This document shows positions 8,614-17,881 of a stretch of DNA of 64,000 bases, in pieces. Position numbers and translations under genes: made by a program. Numbering within the stretch: position 1 is the stretch's first letter; the number at the start of each line of letters is the position of its first letter. The stretch is taken from positions 62,001 through 126,000 of the forward strand of contig NZ_JAOTJC010000007.1 of assembly GCF_025628895.1 (NCBI RefSeq). The letters are read 5' to 3'. This DNA is from Alteromonas salexigens. Its GTDB lineage: Bacteria > Pseudomonadota > Gammaproteobacteria > Enterobacterales > Alteromonadaceae. Below the pieces are notes generated by a model. It was not told the DNA's origin. It searched no databases and was given only the letters and a program-made list of their open reading frames with translations.

Positions 8614-8623
8614 GGAGGCCGTT

Positions 8624-9985
8624 GTGGACGCGTTTTTGTTGTCACGTTTACAGTTTGCGTTGAATATCAGTTTTCACATTCTGTTTCCTACCATCACCAT
8701 GGCGCTGGCGTGGTTTTTGTTTTATTTCAAAATCCGCTCAGACACCACCGACAACCCGGTATGGATGCGTATGTATCGTTTCTGGGTACGGGTATTTGCG
8801 TTAACCTTCGCATTGGGTGTGGTGAGCGGGGTTACCATGTCTTTTCAGTTTGGGACCAACTGGCCGGGATTCATGGAAAAAGTCGGCAATGTGGCAGGCC
8901 CGTTACTGGGGTACGAGGTGCTGACCGCCTTTTTCCTGGAAGCCACTTTTCTCGGTATCATGCTGTTTGGCATCCGCAAGGTCCCAAACTGGGTGCATAC
9001 CCTGGCTACGCTTATTGTGGCGGTGGGCACCAGCACCTCGGCATTCTGGATCCTGTCACTAAATAGCTGGATGCACACCCCGCAAGGCCATGAGGTAATC
9101 GACGGCGTAGTGTTTGCCAAAGACTGGAGCCAGATTATATTCAACCCGTCGTTCCCCTATCGCTTTGTCCATATGATGCTGGCGTCAGGGTTAACGGCCA
9201 GCTTTCTGATTGCCGGGCTGTCGGCGTACCGCATGTTAAAAGGTGATACCAAGGAAGCACCTAAGAAGTCTCTGAAAGTGGCGACCTACACGGCGGCTAT
9301 TCTCATTCCTCTGCAAATATTTGCTGGCGACATGCACGGTCTGAATACCCTTAAACACCAGCCTCAGAAGGTTGCGGCGATGGAAGGGCTGTGGGACACA
9401 ACCGAAGGTGCCCCGTTACTGTTATTTGCGATACCGGATGAGGACGCTCGGGAAAACCACTTCGAGCTGGCCATTCCCGGCGGGGCCAGCTTTATTCTTA
9501 CTCATGATCTGCAAGGCGAAGTGCAGGGTCTGAATGACTTTAAGGGGAAGCACCCGCCAGTAGCTCAGGTGTTTTATAGCTTCCGGGTTATGATCGGCGT
9601 GGGGCTGTTGATGTTACTGGTGTCGTGGACCGCATCATTCATGCTATGGCGGCGAGGAGAGCTGCCATTGTGGATGAAAAAAGTCCTTGCCGGCATGGCT
9701 TTCAGTGGCTGGATTGCCACACTGGCGGGATGGTACGTGACCGAAATCGGCCGTCAGCCTTATTTGGTCACCGGAGTATTAAAAACCGCCGATGCTGTCA
9801 CCGGGCTCCCCACCGGCAATGTGGTCTTTTCCTTCACCTTGTACGCCATCATTTATGCCGTGTTGCTGGTGTCTTATATGGCTACATTAATGCTGATGTG
9901 TCGCCGGGCCGTGGAGCTGGAGGAAATTACCAGCGAGGAGCGGGAAAAAGCGAAAGCCAGCAGAATGTCACCTGCCAATACCTAA
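8624..9985 (+). CDS. cydA: cytochrome bd-type quinol oxidase subunit I (short Q-loop, CIO-like)
   Basis: Subunit I of a bd-type terminal oxidase, which oxidises ubiquinol and reduces oxygen to water in the inner membrane. It uses a GTG start preceded by GAGGAGG. The 453 residues are shorter than E. coli CydA (522) because the quinol loop is short, as in cyanide-insensitive oxidase (CioA) types. Heme-ligand His residues are visible in NISFHILFPT and YRFVHMMLASG. The usual GRQPW motif reads GRQPY here. The gene follows a GbsR-like regulator and is 9 bases from cydB. Confidence 0.95.
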   Translation: MDAFLLSRLQFALNISFHILFPTITMALAWFLFYFKIRSDTTDNPVWMRMYRFWVRVFALTFALGVVSGVTMSFQFGTNWPGFMEKVGNVAGPLLGYEVLTAFFLEATFLGIMLFGIRKVPNWVHTLATLIVAVGTSTSAFWILSLNSWMHTPQGHEVIDGVVFAKDWSQIIFNPSFPYRFVHMMLASGLTASFLIAGLSAYRMLKGDTKEAPKKSLKVATYTAAILIPLQIFAGDMHGLNTLKHQPQKVAAMEGLWDTTEGAPLLLFAIPDEDARENHFELAIPGGASFILTHDLQGEVQGLNDFKGKHPPVAQVFYSFRVMIGVGLLMLLVSWTASFMLWRRGELPLWMKKVLAGMAFSGWIATLAGWYVTEIGRQPYLVTGVLKTADAVTGLPTGNVVFSFTLYAIIYAVLLVSYMATLMLMCRRAVELEEITSEEREKAKASRMSPANT

Positions 9986-9994
9986 GAGGTCACT

Positions 9995-11005
9995 ATGCCA
10001 TTTGAAAGTTTATCTGCAGAAACACTGGGGGATATCTATATTGGCCTGCTGGGCTTAGCCGTTTTGCTGTACGCAATTCTCGACGGCTACGACCTGGGTG
10101 TAGGGGTATTGTTGCCACCGCGGGAAGAAAAGTTCCGGGACGATATGATTGCCTCTATTGGCCCCTACTGGGATGCCAATGAAACCTGGCTTGTGCTGGC
10201 GGTGGGCTTGCTGTTATTTGCGTTTCCGGAAGCGCACAGCGCGTTTCTGCAAACTCTGTATATTCCTGCCACCCTCATGTTGATCGGGCTTATACTGCGC
10301 GGGGTGTCCTTTGACTTTCGCGCGAAGGTAGCCCAGGTTAAAAAGCGCAGCTGGGATCTCTCGTTTAAGTGGGGTTCGCTGCTTACCACGCTGGCCCAGG
10401 GATATATGCTGGGGATTTTTGTCACAGGCTTGCGAACTGACATATGGGCACAGGGGTTCGCACTGCTATCCGCACTCGGAGTGACCGCCGCATATGCGTT
10501 TATCGGCGCCTGCTGGCTTATCATGAAAGCCGAGAATCAGTTGCAGGAGAAAGCTTTCACCTGGGCGCGCCGTGGTTTGGTGGTTTTGGCGGCAGGTATT
10601 ATCGGTGTGAGTATTGCCAACCTCACCCTGCATGACGATGTCCGCGCATTGTGGCTAAGTGCCCCCTGGGGCTATGCGCTAATGGCTATTCCCCTCACCT
10701 GTTTTACCTTATTGGTGTTGTGTGCCGTGGTGCTGAAAAAGCTGCCCCATGCTGACGGTCACGGTGAGTGGCTGCCGTTTTTGATAGCGCTGTTGGTGTT
10801 TGTACTGTCTTTCAGTGCATTTGCTATCAGTTATTATCCGTATGTGATCCCCGGGCAAATGACGGTGATGGATGCACTGAGCGACGCAAACTCGTTACGC
10901 TTCTTGCTGGTGGGGACCGTGATTGTGGTGCCCTGCATTCTGGCCTACACAGCCATGGTGTATAAGATATTTGCCGGCAAGTCAGAGAAGCTTAGTTATT
11001 ACTGA
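9995..11005 (+). CDS. cydB: cytochrome bd-type quinol oxidase subunit II
   Basis: Subunit II of the bd oxidase, an integral membrane protein with about eight helices that pairs with CydA. The 336-residue protein has the family start LYAILDGYDLGVGVLLP (with the conserved DGxDLG) and GPYWDANETWLVLAVG, both hallmarks of CydB. It starts 9 bases after cydA with AGAGGT as ribosome site. I found no recognisable small third subunit (CydX or CydS type) in the 200 bases downstream. Confidence 0.95.
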   Translation: MPFESLSAETLGDIYIGLLGLAVLLYAILDGYDLGVGVLLPPREEKFRDDMIASIGPYWDANETWLVLAVGLLLFAFPEAHSAFLQTLYIPATLMLIGLILRGVSFDFRAKVAQVKKRSWDLSFKWGSLLTTLAQGYMLGIFVTGLRTDIWAQGFALLSALGVTAAYAFIGACWLIMKAENQLQEKAFTWARRGLVVLAAGIIGVSIANLTLHDDVRALWLSAPWGYALMAIPLTCFTLLVLCAVVLKKLPHADGHGEWLPFLIALLVFVLSFSAFAISYYPYVIPGQMTVMDALSDANSLRFLLVGTVIVVPCILAYTAMVYKIFAGKSEKLSYY

Positions 11006-11203
11006 TGCGTGTGAAGATGACGGTATATGGCTAAGGGTGGGCGATTACTGCTTAGAACATTTTCTGCTCGAATTGATCTCTTTTATAGCTATTGCTGTAT
11101 TTATTAGAAGAATCATCGTTTTAACCACATAATTACACATTAGACATATTTGTGTAATAAAGCTATGATGAATGAGGGTAATTCTAAGGAGGAGAAGACG
11201 CTC

Positions 11204-11359
11204 ATGAATATTATTTCAAAAACTTTTTCACGCTTTTTCGAGCGCGCCCACCCTTATACTGTCGCGTTTTATCTGGGCAGAAAGAATACGCAGCGCATAC
11301 TGGATTGTAAGATTAAGAAAAAATCTAAGCTTCAGCCAGAACAAGAAGACAAGAAATAA
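11204..11359 (+). CDS. small basic hypothetical protein
   Basis: A 51-residue protein starting MNIISKTFSRFFERAHPYTV. The ATG at 11204 is chosen because a strong ribosome site (AAGGAGG) lies 9 bases before it; an upstream in-frame start at 11150 has none. The product is rich in Lys and Arg, ends in a charged tail (KKKSKLQPEQEDKK) and has no signal peptide or Cys pair. It has a strong terminator 15 bases after the stop, so it is a real transcription unit. I do not recognise the family. It lies 200 bases after cydB and is probably separate from it. Confidence 0.6.
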   Translation: MNIISKTFSRFFERAHPYTVAFYLGRKNTQRILDCKIKKKSKLQPEQEDKK

Positions 11360-11374
11360 CACTTTATAGTGAGG

Positions 11375-11402
11375 AAAAAATCAGGCCACGGCCTGATTTT
11401 TT
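11375..11402. terminator. bidirectional terminator
   Basis: A perfect 12-bp stem (AAAAAATCAGGC against GCCTGATTTTTT) with a 4-base loop, with a T-run on the plus side and the matching A-run on the left. It serves the small plus-strand gene ending at 11359 and the minus-strand gcdH ending at 11427. Confidence 0.88.
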
Positions 11403-11426
11403 TTGTTTCTGAACACCGTGTCCCCC

Positions 11427-12608
11427 TTAGAAAAACGCCTGCAGGCCGGTTTGCGCCCGCCCCAGGATCAACCCATGAACATCGTACGTCCCTTCATAGG
11501 TATTTACCGTCTCTAAATTGATCATGTGCCGCATGATATGGAACTCATCGCTGATCCCATTTCCGCCATGCATGTCACGGGACTGCCGGGCTATATCAAG
11601 TGCTTTACCGCAGTTGTTGCGTTTTATTAAGGAAATCATGGTGGGGTCGAACGCCTTGCTGTCGATAAGCCGGCCTACACGTAGTGCGCCCTGTAAACCT
11701 AACGCGATTTCGGTTTGCATATTGGCCAGCTTGGTCTGAAATAACTGCGTTTGTGCCAACGGCTTATTAAACTGTTTGCGGTCCAACCCATATTGACGCG
11801 CGGCATGCCAGCAGAATTCTGCCGCTCCCATTGCCCCCCACGCAATACCATAGCGAGCCAGATTCAGGCAGCTAAACGGACCCTTAAGACCTCTGCCACC
11901 AGGCAACACGTTTTCCTCGGGCACGAATACACTGTCCATAACAATTTCACCAGTAATAGAAGCCCGCAGGGATAACTTGCCGCTAATTTCCGGGGCAGTA
12001 AGACCGGCCATACCTTTTTCCAGCACAAAACCGGTAATACGATCGTCCTCAGCCTGATTCTTAGCCCACACTACAAACACATCCGCCACCGGCGAATTGG
12101 TGATCCACATTTTTGAGCCAGTCAGACGATAACCGCCGTCCACTTTCACCGCGCGGGTTTTCATTGCCGCCGGATCAGAGCCGGCATCCGGCTCGGTCAG
12201 TCCGAAGCAGCCTATCCATTCACCACTGGCCAGCTTTGGCAGATACTTCTGCTTCTGCGCATCGCTGCCAAACTTATGGATGGGATGCATAACCAGCGAG
12301 GACTGCACGCTCATAGCACTGCGGTAACCGCTATCGACGCGCTCCACTTCCCGGGCAATCAGGCCATAAGACACATAGTTCACGCCGGCGCTGCCAAACC
12401 CGTCGATGGTGGCGCCCAGCAGACCCATCTCACCAAACTGACGCATAATACCGGTGTCGAACTGCCCCTTGCGGTTCGCATTAATGATGCCCGGCATTAA
12501 GGCGTTCTGGCAAAAGTCATGGGCAGAATCACGAACCATACGCTCTTCTTCAGAGAGTTGGTCATTCAGCAGAAGGATATCATCCCAGTGGCTGGCGACA
12601 TCAGACAT
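11427..12608 (-). CDS. gcdH: glutaryl-CoA dehydrogenase
   Basis: An acyl-CoA dehydrogenase of the glutaryl-CoA type, which oxidises and decarboxylates glutaryl-CoA to crotonyl-CoA in lysine and tryptophan breakdown, passing electrons to ETF. The 393-residue product has FAD-binding stretches [14 protein letters not shown] and [16 protein letters not shown] and the catalytic-Glu motif [15 protein letters not shown] at the C-terminus. The [12 protein letters not shown] region suits the glutaryl-CoA branch. The ATG at 12608 ([10 protein letters not shown]) has AAGGAAAG as ribosome site; a TTG start 15 bases upstream is less likely. A nearby Lrp-type gene may regulate it. Confidence 0.92.
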   Translation of the reverse strand: MSDVASHWDDILLLNDQLSEEERMVRDSAHDFCQNALMPGIINANRKGQFDTGIMRQFGEMGLLGATIDGFGSAGVNYVSYGLIAREVERVDSGYRSAMSVQSSLVMHPIHKFGSDAQKQKYLPKLASGEWIGCFGLTEPDAGSDPAAMKTRAVKVDGGYRLTGSKMWITNSPVADVFVVWAKNQAEDDRITGFVLEKGMAGLTAPEISGKLSLRASITGEIVMDSVFVPEENVLPGGRGLKGPFSCLNLARYGIAWGAMGAAEFCWHAARQYGLDRKQFNKPLAQTQLFQTKLANMQTEIALGLQGALRVGRLIDSKAFDPTMISLIKRNNCGKALDIARQSRDMHGGNGISDEFHIMRHMINLETVNTYEGTYDVHGLILGRAQTGLQAFF

Positions 12609-12681
12609 GTTTCTTTCCTTCAATCCTGAGTTAACCTGAGTGTATCACAGCTTCAGATACGACATGGTTAGCTGGCGCTGC

Positions 12682-13155
12682 TTACAGATGGGTGAGCGGC
12701 ACCGCAGTGTCGTACTTTATCTGCTCCATGGCAAAACTGGAGGTAACGTCCTGCAAATCAATGCCGTTTACCAGCCGCTTATAGAAATGGTCAAAACTTG
12801 CCATATCGGGGACCAGAACTTTCAACAGATAATCGTATTCACCGGACATCCGGTAAAACTCAACCACCTCTTCAAACGCCCCCGCATGGCGGGCAAAGTC
12901 CGCTAACCACCTGCCATCGTGCCGCGCTGCTTTCACCTGCACAATCACCGTGGTAGCCAGACCCAGTTTCTGAGCGTTGAGAAGTGCGACCCGCCGGGTA
13001 ATAAACCCTTCACTTTGTAAGCGTTGTAAGCGCCGCCAACAGGGGGTTTGGGTCAGTCCCACTTGCTCTGCCAGTTCCGAAAGGGGCACATCGGCGTCCT
13101 GCTGTACCGAACACAATATTTTCTTATCTATGCTATCAAGAGCATTTTTTTTCAT
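12682..13155 (-). CDS. Lrp/AsnC-family transcriptional regulator
   Basis: A 157-residue regulator with the Lrp/AsnC layout: an N-terminal helix-turn-helix (IDKKILCSVQQDADVPLSEL, then QTPCWRRLQRLQSEGFI) and a C-terminal RAM ligand-binding domain (VEFYRMSGEYDYLLKVLVPD). Such proteins sense amino acids and often control neighbouring amino-acid metabolism genes. It is divergent from the cysteine-synthase-like gene (start-to-start distance about 120 bases) and lies upstream of gcdH, so either could be its target. The ATG at 13155 is preferred over a GTG at 13164. Confidence 0.9.
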   Translation of the reverse strand: MKKNALDSIDKKILCSVQQDADVPLSELAEQVGLTQTPCWRRLQRLQSEGFITRRVALLNAQKLGLATTVIVQVKAARHDGRWLADFARHAGAFEEVVEFYRMSGEYDYLLKVLVPDMASFDHFYKRLVNGIDLQDVTSSFAMEQIKYDTAVPLTHL

Positions 13156-13276
13156 GTTTATCACTACTGCGCATTAATTTTCTAATACTAGCCAGCATAA
13201 CCGGTAAATTTAGCAGTGTCATGCCACTCTCACAGCGCACAATAAAGTCACAGAAAACCAATAATGATATTTACGT

Positions 13277-14257
13277 ATGTTTGACACCCTACAAACCGGC
13301 AGTGTGCACTTCCCTGCCCGAATATATGATGGTATTGATGAAACCATTGGCCATACCCCACTGGTGGCACTCAACCGCATGGCTAAACAACGCGGTTTTG
13401 TCGGCCGCATTCTGGCTAAAGTGGAATACATGAACCCGGCAGGCTCGGTTAAAGACCGCCCGGCCGCCGCCATGCTCCATCGCCTTATGGCGAGTCCGGA
13501 CTTCACCGCCCGCACCGAGCTGATTGAAGCAACCTCGGGAAACAATGGCGTAGCCTGTGCCTGGCTGTGTGCACTGTACGGCATACCACTTACTATTGTT
13601 ATTCCGGAACATATGTCAGTAGAGCGCCAGCAACTTATTCGGTTGTATGGAGCTAAGCTCGTTACTACCCCGAAATCGCTGGGCACCAAAGGCGCGATTG
13701 ATGAGGCGGCCCGCAGGGTAGCGGCCAACCCGCACGCGCTGTCACTGGATCAGTTCGCCAACCCCGCAAATCCCGAGGCTCATATTCAGACTACCGCGCA
13801 GGAACTGCTCCATGACACGCAGGGCAATATTGATGTGTTGGTGGCCGGCGTAGGCACGGGGGGCACGATCAGTGGCCTCGCCGAGGCCTTGAAGCCCTCG
13901 TGTCCGTGGCTTGAAGTGGTCGCTGTGGAGCCTGCTCGCTGCCCGGTTCTCAGTGAAGGCCGGGCCGGGGTTCATAATATTCAGGGGTTAAGCTCGGGGC
14001 ACGTGCCGAAGGTACTTAATCAGCAATGTTACCATCGGGTGCTGACGGTGGACGACGATGAAGCCATAGCCGAGGCCCGTGCGCTGGCGCGAACCGAAGG
14101 TTTGGCGGTGGGGATTTCATCAGGTGCCACCTTTGCAGTAGCTGCCCGGCTGGCTGCAGATGAACGCTACCGCAACAAGCACATAGTCATTATATTAGCC
14201 GACAGTGCCCAGCGGTACTTTTCTACCCCATTATTTGCTAGCGAGGCCAGTAGCTAA
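13277..14257 (+). CDS. cysteine synthase family PLP enzyme
   Basis: A 326-residue fold-type II PLP enzyme related to O-acetylserine sulfhydrylase and cystathionine beta-synthase. The PLP lysine is in NPAGSVKDRPA (Lys59), the phosphate loop is GTGGTISGL near residue 195, and SSGATFAVA lies near the C-terminus. The substrate loop, TSGNTG in standard CysK, reads TSGNNG here, and the CysK PDSGERY stretch reads ADSAQRY. It may therefore be a specialised paralogue rather than the main CysK. It is divergent from an Lrp/AsnC regulator, which may control it. Its stop overlaps the end of the convergent gene by 4 bases. Confidence 0.85.
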   Translation: MFDTLQTGSVHFPARIYDGIDETIGHTPLVALNRMAKQRGFVGRILAKVEYMNPAGSVKDRPAAAMLHRLMASPDFTARTELIEATSGNNGVACAWLCALYGIPLTIVIPEHMSVERQQLIRLYGAKLVTTPKSLGTKGAIDEAARRVAANPHALSLDQFANPANPEAHIQTTAQELLHDTQGNIDVLVAGVGTGGTISGLAEALKPSCPWLEVVAVEPARCPVLSEGRAGVHNIQGLSSGHVPKVLNQQCYHRVLTVDDDEAIAEARALARTEGLAVGISSGATFAVAARLAADERYRNKHIVIILADSAQRYFSTPLFASEASS

Positions 14258-14886
14258 TTCAGCCACCAGGGGGAAGAGAAGTCCACCTGCTCTGGTGGTA
14301 ATTCAAATGAAAACGGCGGCTCGAACGCCTCCCAGAATACCGCCTGATAACTCTCCTGCAATATTTCGAAGTGGCCCTGCTGCTGATACTGCTTCAGTAA
14401 CTTTTCGTAGGCGCCGGCAGGTAGCTGCGGGTTACCCTGCTGAAAAATTACGGCACCGCCAAACTCAGCGTATAAGGCCTTATCAATCAGCCACTTTTGA
14501 ACCTGAGTTTCGGCAACCTCCCGCAATGAATGGTCTTCCTTACCGGCGTCGGGCGCCACCTGCATATCCGCCGAAAAACGCACCAGAAAGCGCGTAACCA
14601 ATTGGTCGGACGCCCGTATTTCATGCTTATCTGCATAGTCCTGTAACACGGCTTCCACAATTTTGTCGGCTAAGGCGCCATGCCGGTAAATCGCCAGCGC
14701 CATGTCTTTCGATATAGAATGCGCCCGTGCGATGTCACTGAGTTGTTGCCGGTTTGGGCTGATGTCGGCCTCAGTCACCGGCTCGCCAAATAAGGTCGCC
14801 ACCTGGGTTTGCTGGGCCTGTGCAACGCCACCGAGTAGCCAGCCAATCACTAGCAAGGCTGCATAAATGGGTCCGTTTTTAAGCAC
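14254..14886 (-). CDS. exported hypothetical protein, SurA-N-like helices
   Basis: A 210-residue exported protein with a signal peptide (LLVIGWLLGGVAQAQ). The mature part begins VATLFGEPVTEADISPN and is then mostly helical with many Gln and Glu. The pattern of an initial TLFGEPVT strand followed by long helices recalls the N-terminal domain of SurA/peptidyl-prolyl isomerase type chaperones, but no parvulin domain is present. It ends FELPPEQVDFSSPWWLN. Function is unknown. It converges with the cysteine-synthase-like gene, overlapping by 4 bases. Confidence 0.6.
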   Translation of the reverse strand: MLKNGPIYAALLVIGWLLGGVAQAQQTQVATLFGEPVTEADISPNRQQLSDIARAHSISKDMALAIYRHGALADKIVEAVLQDYADKHEIRASDQLVTRFLVRFSADMQVAPDAGKEDHSLREVAETQVQKWLIDKALYAEFGGAVIFQQGNPQLPAGAYEKLLKQYQQQGHFEILQESYQAVFWEAFEPPFSFELPPEQVDFSSPWWLN

Positions 14887-15125
14887 CTTCGTACTCCTTC
14901 CTTGTTACTTCGTGCCCACATTGCCCTATAACGTTATTAATAACACACTGAAAATCTGACATTATTATTCGTGGCATATTTCTCCCCTGAAGCTATCAGA
15001 CTGATATATCGAACAATGGTTCACATTCGTGTAACGCGCCAGCTCGCCCAGTCGGGGTAGCGCACTGATGTCAGTCTGCCCACGTACTGGTACACTCATT
15101 ACACGATAGCGCAACAGGGAAAGCA

Positions 15126-15683
15126 ATGTATAAACACGGTATTTGGCTGGTGACTGGCTTGCCCGGGACCGGAAAGTCCACCTGGTCGGCGCATTTGGCC
15201 CACCGACTGCACGCCTGTCTGATTGATATTGATCACCATTTTTCGCCGGTAGTCAGTGCAGGGTTACAGCTGGCAGGTAACCCCAAAGACGATCGCGACT
15301 CGCCCGAATTTAAAGCCGCCTTTCGTGAGCCTATCTACCAAGCCATGTATGCCATGGCAGCTGATAATGTGAGGCATACCCCGGTAGTGATGAATGGCCC
15401 GTTTAGCCGTGAGTTACAATGTCCGGACTGGCATGCACAACTTACTGAACGATTTAATGCCGCGGTGGAAGTGATTTATTTGCACTGCCCGTCCAGGCTT
15501 CGCTTAACCCGGTTGCAGGCACGGGGCGCGGACAGGGATCGTCAGAAACTGATTAATTGGGAGCGGTATTCTGATCCGCAGGAAGACTTGCAGATCCCGG
15601 CGTGTAAGCACGCACGAGTAGATACTGGAGAAATAACAAAGGAATTATGGGTGGAACAGATACTAAAAGGGATGGGGGTGTAG
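15126..15683 (+). CDS. AAA_33-type P-loop kinase
   Basis: A 185-residue P-loop protein with a Walker A motif GLPGTGKST at residues 11-19, followed by LIDIDHHF (likely substrate-binding acid pair) and an EVIYLHCPSRLRLTRLQARG segment with the Arg-rich lid. This is the layout of small kinases of the AAA_33/zeta-toxin-like group. No antitoxin-like partner is adjacent, so a toxin role is not supported. Substrate is unknown. It stands alone, with a bidirectional terminator just after it. Confidence 0.75.
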   Translation: MYKHGIWLVTGLPGTGKSTWSAHLAHRLHACLIDIDHHFSPVVSAGLQLAGNPKDDRDSPEFKAAFREPIYQAMYAMAADNVRHTPVVMNGPFSRELQCPDWHAQLTERFNAAVEVIYLHCPSRLRLTRLQARGADRDRQKLINWERYSDPQEDLQIPACKHARVDTGEITKELWVEQILKGMGV

Positions 15684-15688
15684 CAAAT

Positions 15689-15716
15689 AAAAACGGCGAC
15701 TAATGTCGCCGTTTTT
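15689..15716. terminator. bidirectional terminator
   Basis: A perfect 12-bp stem (AAAAACGGCGAC against GTCGCCGTTTTT) with loop TAAT and a T-run. It lies between the convergent P-loop kinase gene and the cold-shock gene and suits both. Confidence 0.88.
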
Positions 15717-15723
15717 TGAATCT

Positions 15724-15933
15724 TTAGATAGCTTGCACGTTAGCAGCCTGAAGACCTTTTTGACCTTCTTCTACATCAAACTCAACGCGCTGACCTTCTG
15801 GAAGGGTTTTGTAACCGTCAGACTGGATAGCACGGAAATGAACGAAAACGTCCTTGCCGCCGTTATCCTGAGTTAGAAAACCATAACCTTTATCAGCGTT
15901 AAACCACTTAACGGTGCCTGTAACTTTAGACAT
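15724..15933 (-). CDS. CspA-family cold-shock protein
   Basis: A 69-residue single cold-shock domain, a beta-barrel that binds single-stranded RNA and DNA and melts RNA structure. RNP1 is KGYGFL (residues 15-20) and RNP2 is VFVHF (29-33), both intact. The start follows TTTGAGGTC at normal distance. A long region of about 300 bases without genes lies upstream, consistent with the long structured leader typical of cspA-type genes. Which Csp paralogue it is cannot be decided. Confidence 0.95.
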   Translation of the reverse strand: MSKVTGTVKWFNADKGYGFLTQDNGGKDVFVHFRAIQSDGYKTLPEGQRVEFDVEEGQKGLQAANVQAI

Positions 15934-16250
15934 GTCGTATAGACCTCAAATAGCAAATCAAATGCGCAAATGCGCGTGTAACTGTGTCTTTAATTGAAGC
16001 ATGTTATTTGGGTCTTACTTACGAAAGGGGCAAACGTCTTACAACAAATCACAAAGTAACTTGCGTGGTTTTACATCCTGCAAATAAACAATAATCACGT
16101 CTTCAAAAAGACCTGTGACCCGAAGGCCATGTCCACTATACCACTGTGAGTACAGAATGATACAAATATTAGGCGCTTACCCGTGTTTATCCGTAAATAT
16201 TCACACAACTGTCATATAACAATCTGCCAGACAGAAATGTGAATAAGTAC
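15934..16250 (-). promoter_or_regulatory. long leader/promoter region of the cold-shock gene
   Basis: The 317 bases between ubiB and csp hold no convincing gene. On the minus strand an extended -10-like TGGTATAGT lies at about 16136-16144, which would give a leader of roughly 200 bases, as is typical for cold-shock mRNAs. The exact start cannot be fixed by eye. Confidence 0.4.
16199..16244 (-). terminator. imperfect hairpin after ubiB
   Basis: Nested stems ATTCACA/TGTGAAT and CTGTC/GACAG, separated by a symmetric 3-base internal loop, begin 7 bases after the ubiB stop. On the minus strand ATTT follows, a weak T-run. Confidence 0.35.
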
Positions 16251-17879
16251 TTACTGCCCCTTCTTCCAAGCGAGATACCAGCAGCCAACACCCAGCACTG
16301 CACTGCTGGCAGGAAATGCCCAGTGTAGCGCGTACGCGGGCAGGATCCCGGCCAGAATTACCCCGGTCGCACCAACAATACTCAAGTGGGTGGACTGGAT
16401 TGACTTCGACTGCAACTCAATCATCTTCTGGTGGGTACGCTGTTGCTGCAACGGAATACGTTTGAGTTGCACCAGACTGTCGTGCAACAGGTCCGGCATC
16501 TCCGGCAGCTTTTCCGACCAGAATGGCAGATTTGCGTGCACCTTTTTGAGCATCGCCGTCACGCCTACCTGCTCACGCATCCAGTTTTCCAAAAAGGGCT
16601 TGGCGGTTTTCCACAAATCGAGTTGTGGGTACAACTGCCTGCCCAGGCCTTCAATATAAAGCAGGGTTTTCTGTAGCAGCACTAACTGTGGCTGCACCTC
16701 CATGTTGAATCGCCGGGCGGTATTAAACAACTGCAACAACACGTTGCCGAACGAGATTTCGGCCAGCGGTTTCTGGAAAATTGGCTCACACACGGTGCGG
16801 ATGGCCATTTCGAATTCATCGATATTGGTGTCCGCCGGTACCCAGCCCGAGTCGGCATGCAACTGCGCCACCTTACGGTAGTCCCGGTTGAAGAACGCAA
16901 TAAAGTTTTCCGCCAGGTAACGTTTGTCGTCCTTATTAAGCGTACCCACTATACCGAAATCAATCGCTATATACTGAGGGTTTGACGGGTTCTCGGTGGC
17001 CACGAAAATATTACCCGGATGCATATCGGCATGGAAGAAACTGTCCCGGAATACCTGGGTAAAGAACACCTCTACGCCGCGCTCCGCCAGCACCTTCATA
17101 TTGGTTTTCTGCGCCAGCAAGGCATCAATGTTGGAGATAGGCAAACCATAGATGCGTTCCATCACCAACACGTTGTGGCGGCAATAGTCACTATAAATTT
17201 CCGGAACATACAGCGCATCCGACCCTTCAAAATTGCGGCGCAACTGAATACCGTTAGCCGACTCCCGTAGCAGGTCGAGCTCATCCACAATGGTCTTCTG
17301 GTACTCTTTAACCACTTCCACCGGGCGCAGGCGTTTGCCATCAGGCAACCATTTTTGCAGCACCTTGGCGAGGGTGTACAGCAGATCCATATCGGCATCT
17401 ATGGTCACACGGATATCCGGCCTGAGTACTTTCACCACTACGTCTTGATTGGTGTGACGGAGTTTTGCGGCATGGACCTGGGCAATCGAGGCCGAAGCCA
17501 GCGGCTCGGAATGGAACTCACTGAACAGCTCATCCAGGCTGTGCAGGCCCAGTGAGGTTTTAATAATACCTTCTGCAAGATCACTGGGGAAAGGCCGCAC
17601 TTTGTCCTGCAATAACGCCAGTTCATTGGCGATAGCCGGCGCCAGCAGGTCCCGCCGGGTTGACAGCATTTGGCCAAACTTGATGAATACGGGCCCCAGA
17701 GACTGCAAGGCAAGAGTGAGACGTTCACCGGCGTTATGGTGCTTGTGTTTATTACGGATCCAGAAAATCAGATGACGGGCGAGCCGGGCGTACCAGGGCA
17801 TCCAGCGTTTCGGGATCAGCTCGTCAATACCATGCTGCAACAGCACTTTGTTTATCTTATACAACCTGACAATGCGCAT
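16251..17879 (-). CDS. ubiB: UbiB, atypical kinase/ATPase for ubiquinone synthesis
   Basis: UbiB is a membrane-anchored member of the ADCK/ABC1 atypical kinase family needed for ubiquinone synthesis. The 542-residue product (E. coli 546) carries the family KxGQ motif in [11 protein letters not shown], the Ala-rich loop [11 protein letters not shown], the catalytic-loop-like [12 protein letters not shown] and the metal-binding AIDFGIVG. Two hydrophobic segments at the C-terminus form the membrane anchor. It is the last gene of ubiE-ubiJ-ubiB, starting 2 bases after the ubiJ stop. Confidence 0.96.
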   Translation of the reverse strand: MRIVRLYKINKVLLQHGIDELIPKRWMPWYARLARHLIFWIRNKHKHHNAGERLTLALQSLGPVFIKFGQMLSTRRDLLAPAIANELALLQDKVRPFPSDLAEGIIKTSLGLHSLDELFSEFHSEPLASASIAQVHAAKLRHTNQDVVVKVLRPDIRVTIDADMDLLYTLAKVLQKWLPDGKRLRPVEVVKEYQKTIVDELDLLRESANGIQLRRNFEGSDALYVPEIYSDYCRHNVLVMERIYGLPISNIDALLAQKTNMKVLAERGVEVFFTQVFRDSFFHADMHPGNIFVATENPSNPQYIAIDFGIVGTLNKDDKRYLAENFIAFFNRDYRKVAQLHADSGWVPADTNIDEFEMAIRTVCEPIFQKPLAEISFGNVLLQLFNTARRFNMEVQPQLVLLQKTLLYIEGLGRQLYPQLDLWKTAKPFLENWMREQVGVTAMLKKVHANLPFWSEKLPEMPDLLHDSLVQLKRIPLQQQRTHQKMIELQSKSIQSTHLSIVGATGVILAGILPAYALHWAFPASSAVLGVGCWYLAWKKGQ

Positions 17880-17881
17880 GT

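Noticed and set aside
15126..15683. The P-loop kinase as a zeta-type toxin
   Set aside because: No antitoxin-like gene adjoins it, and it has only the general kinase motifs.
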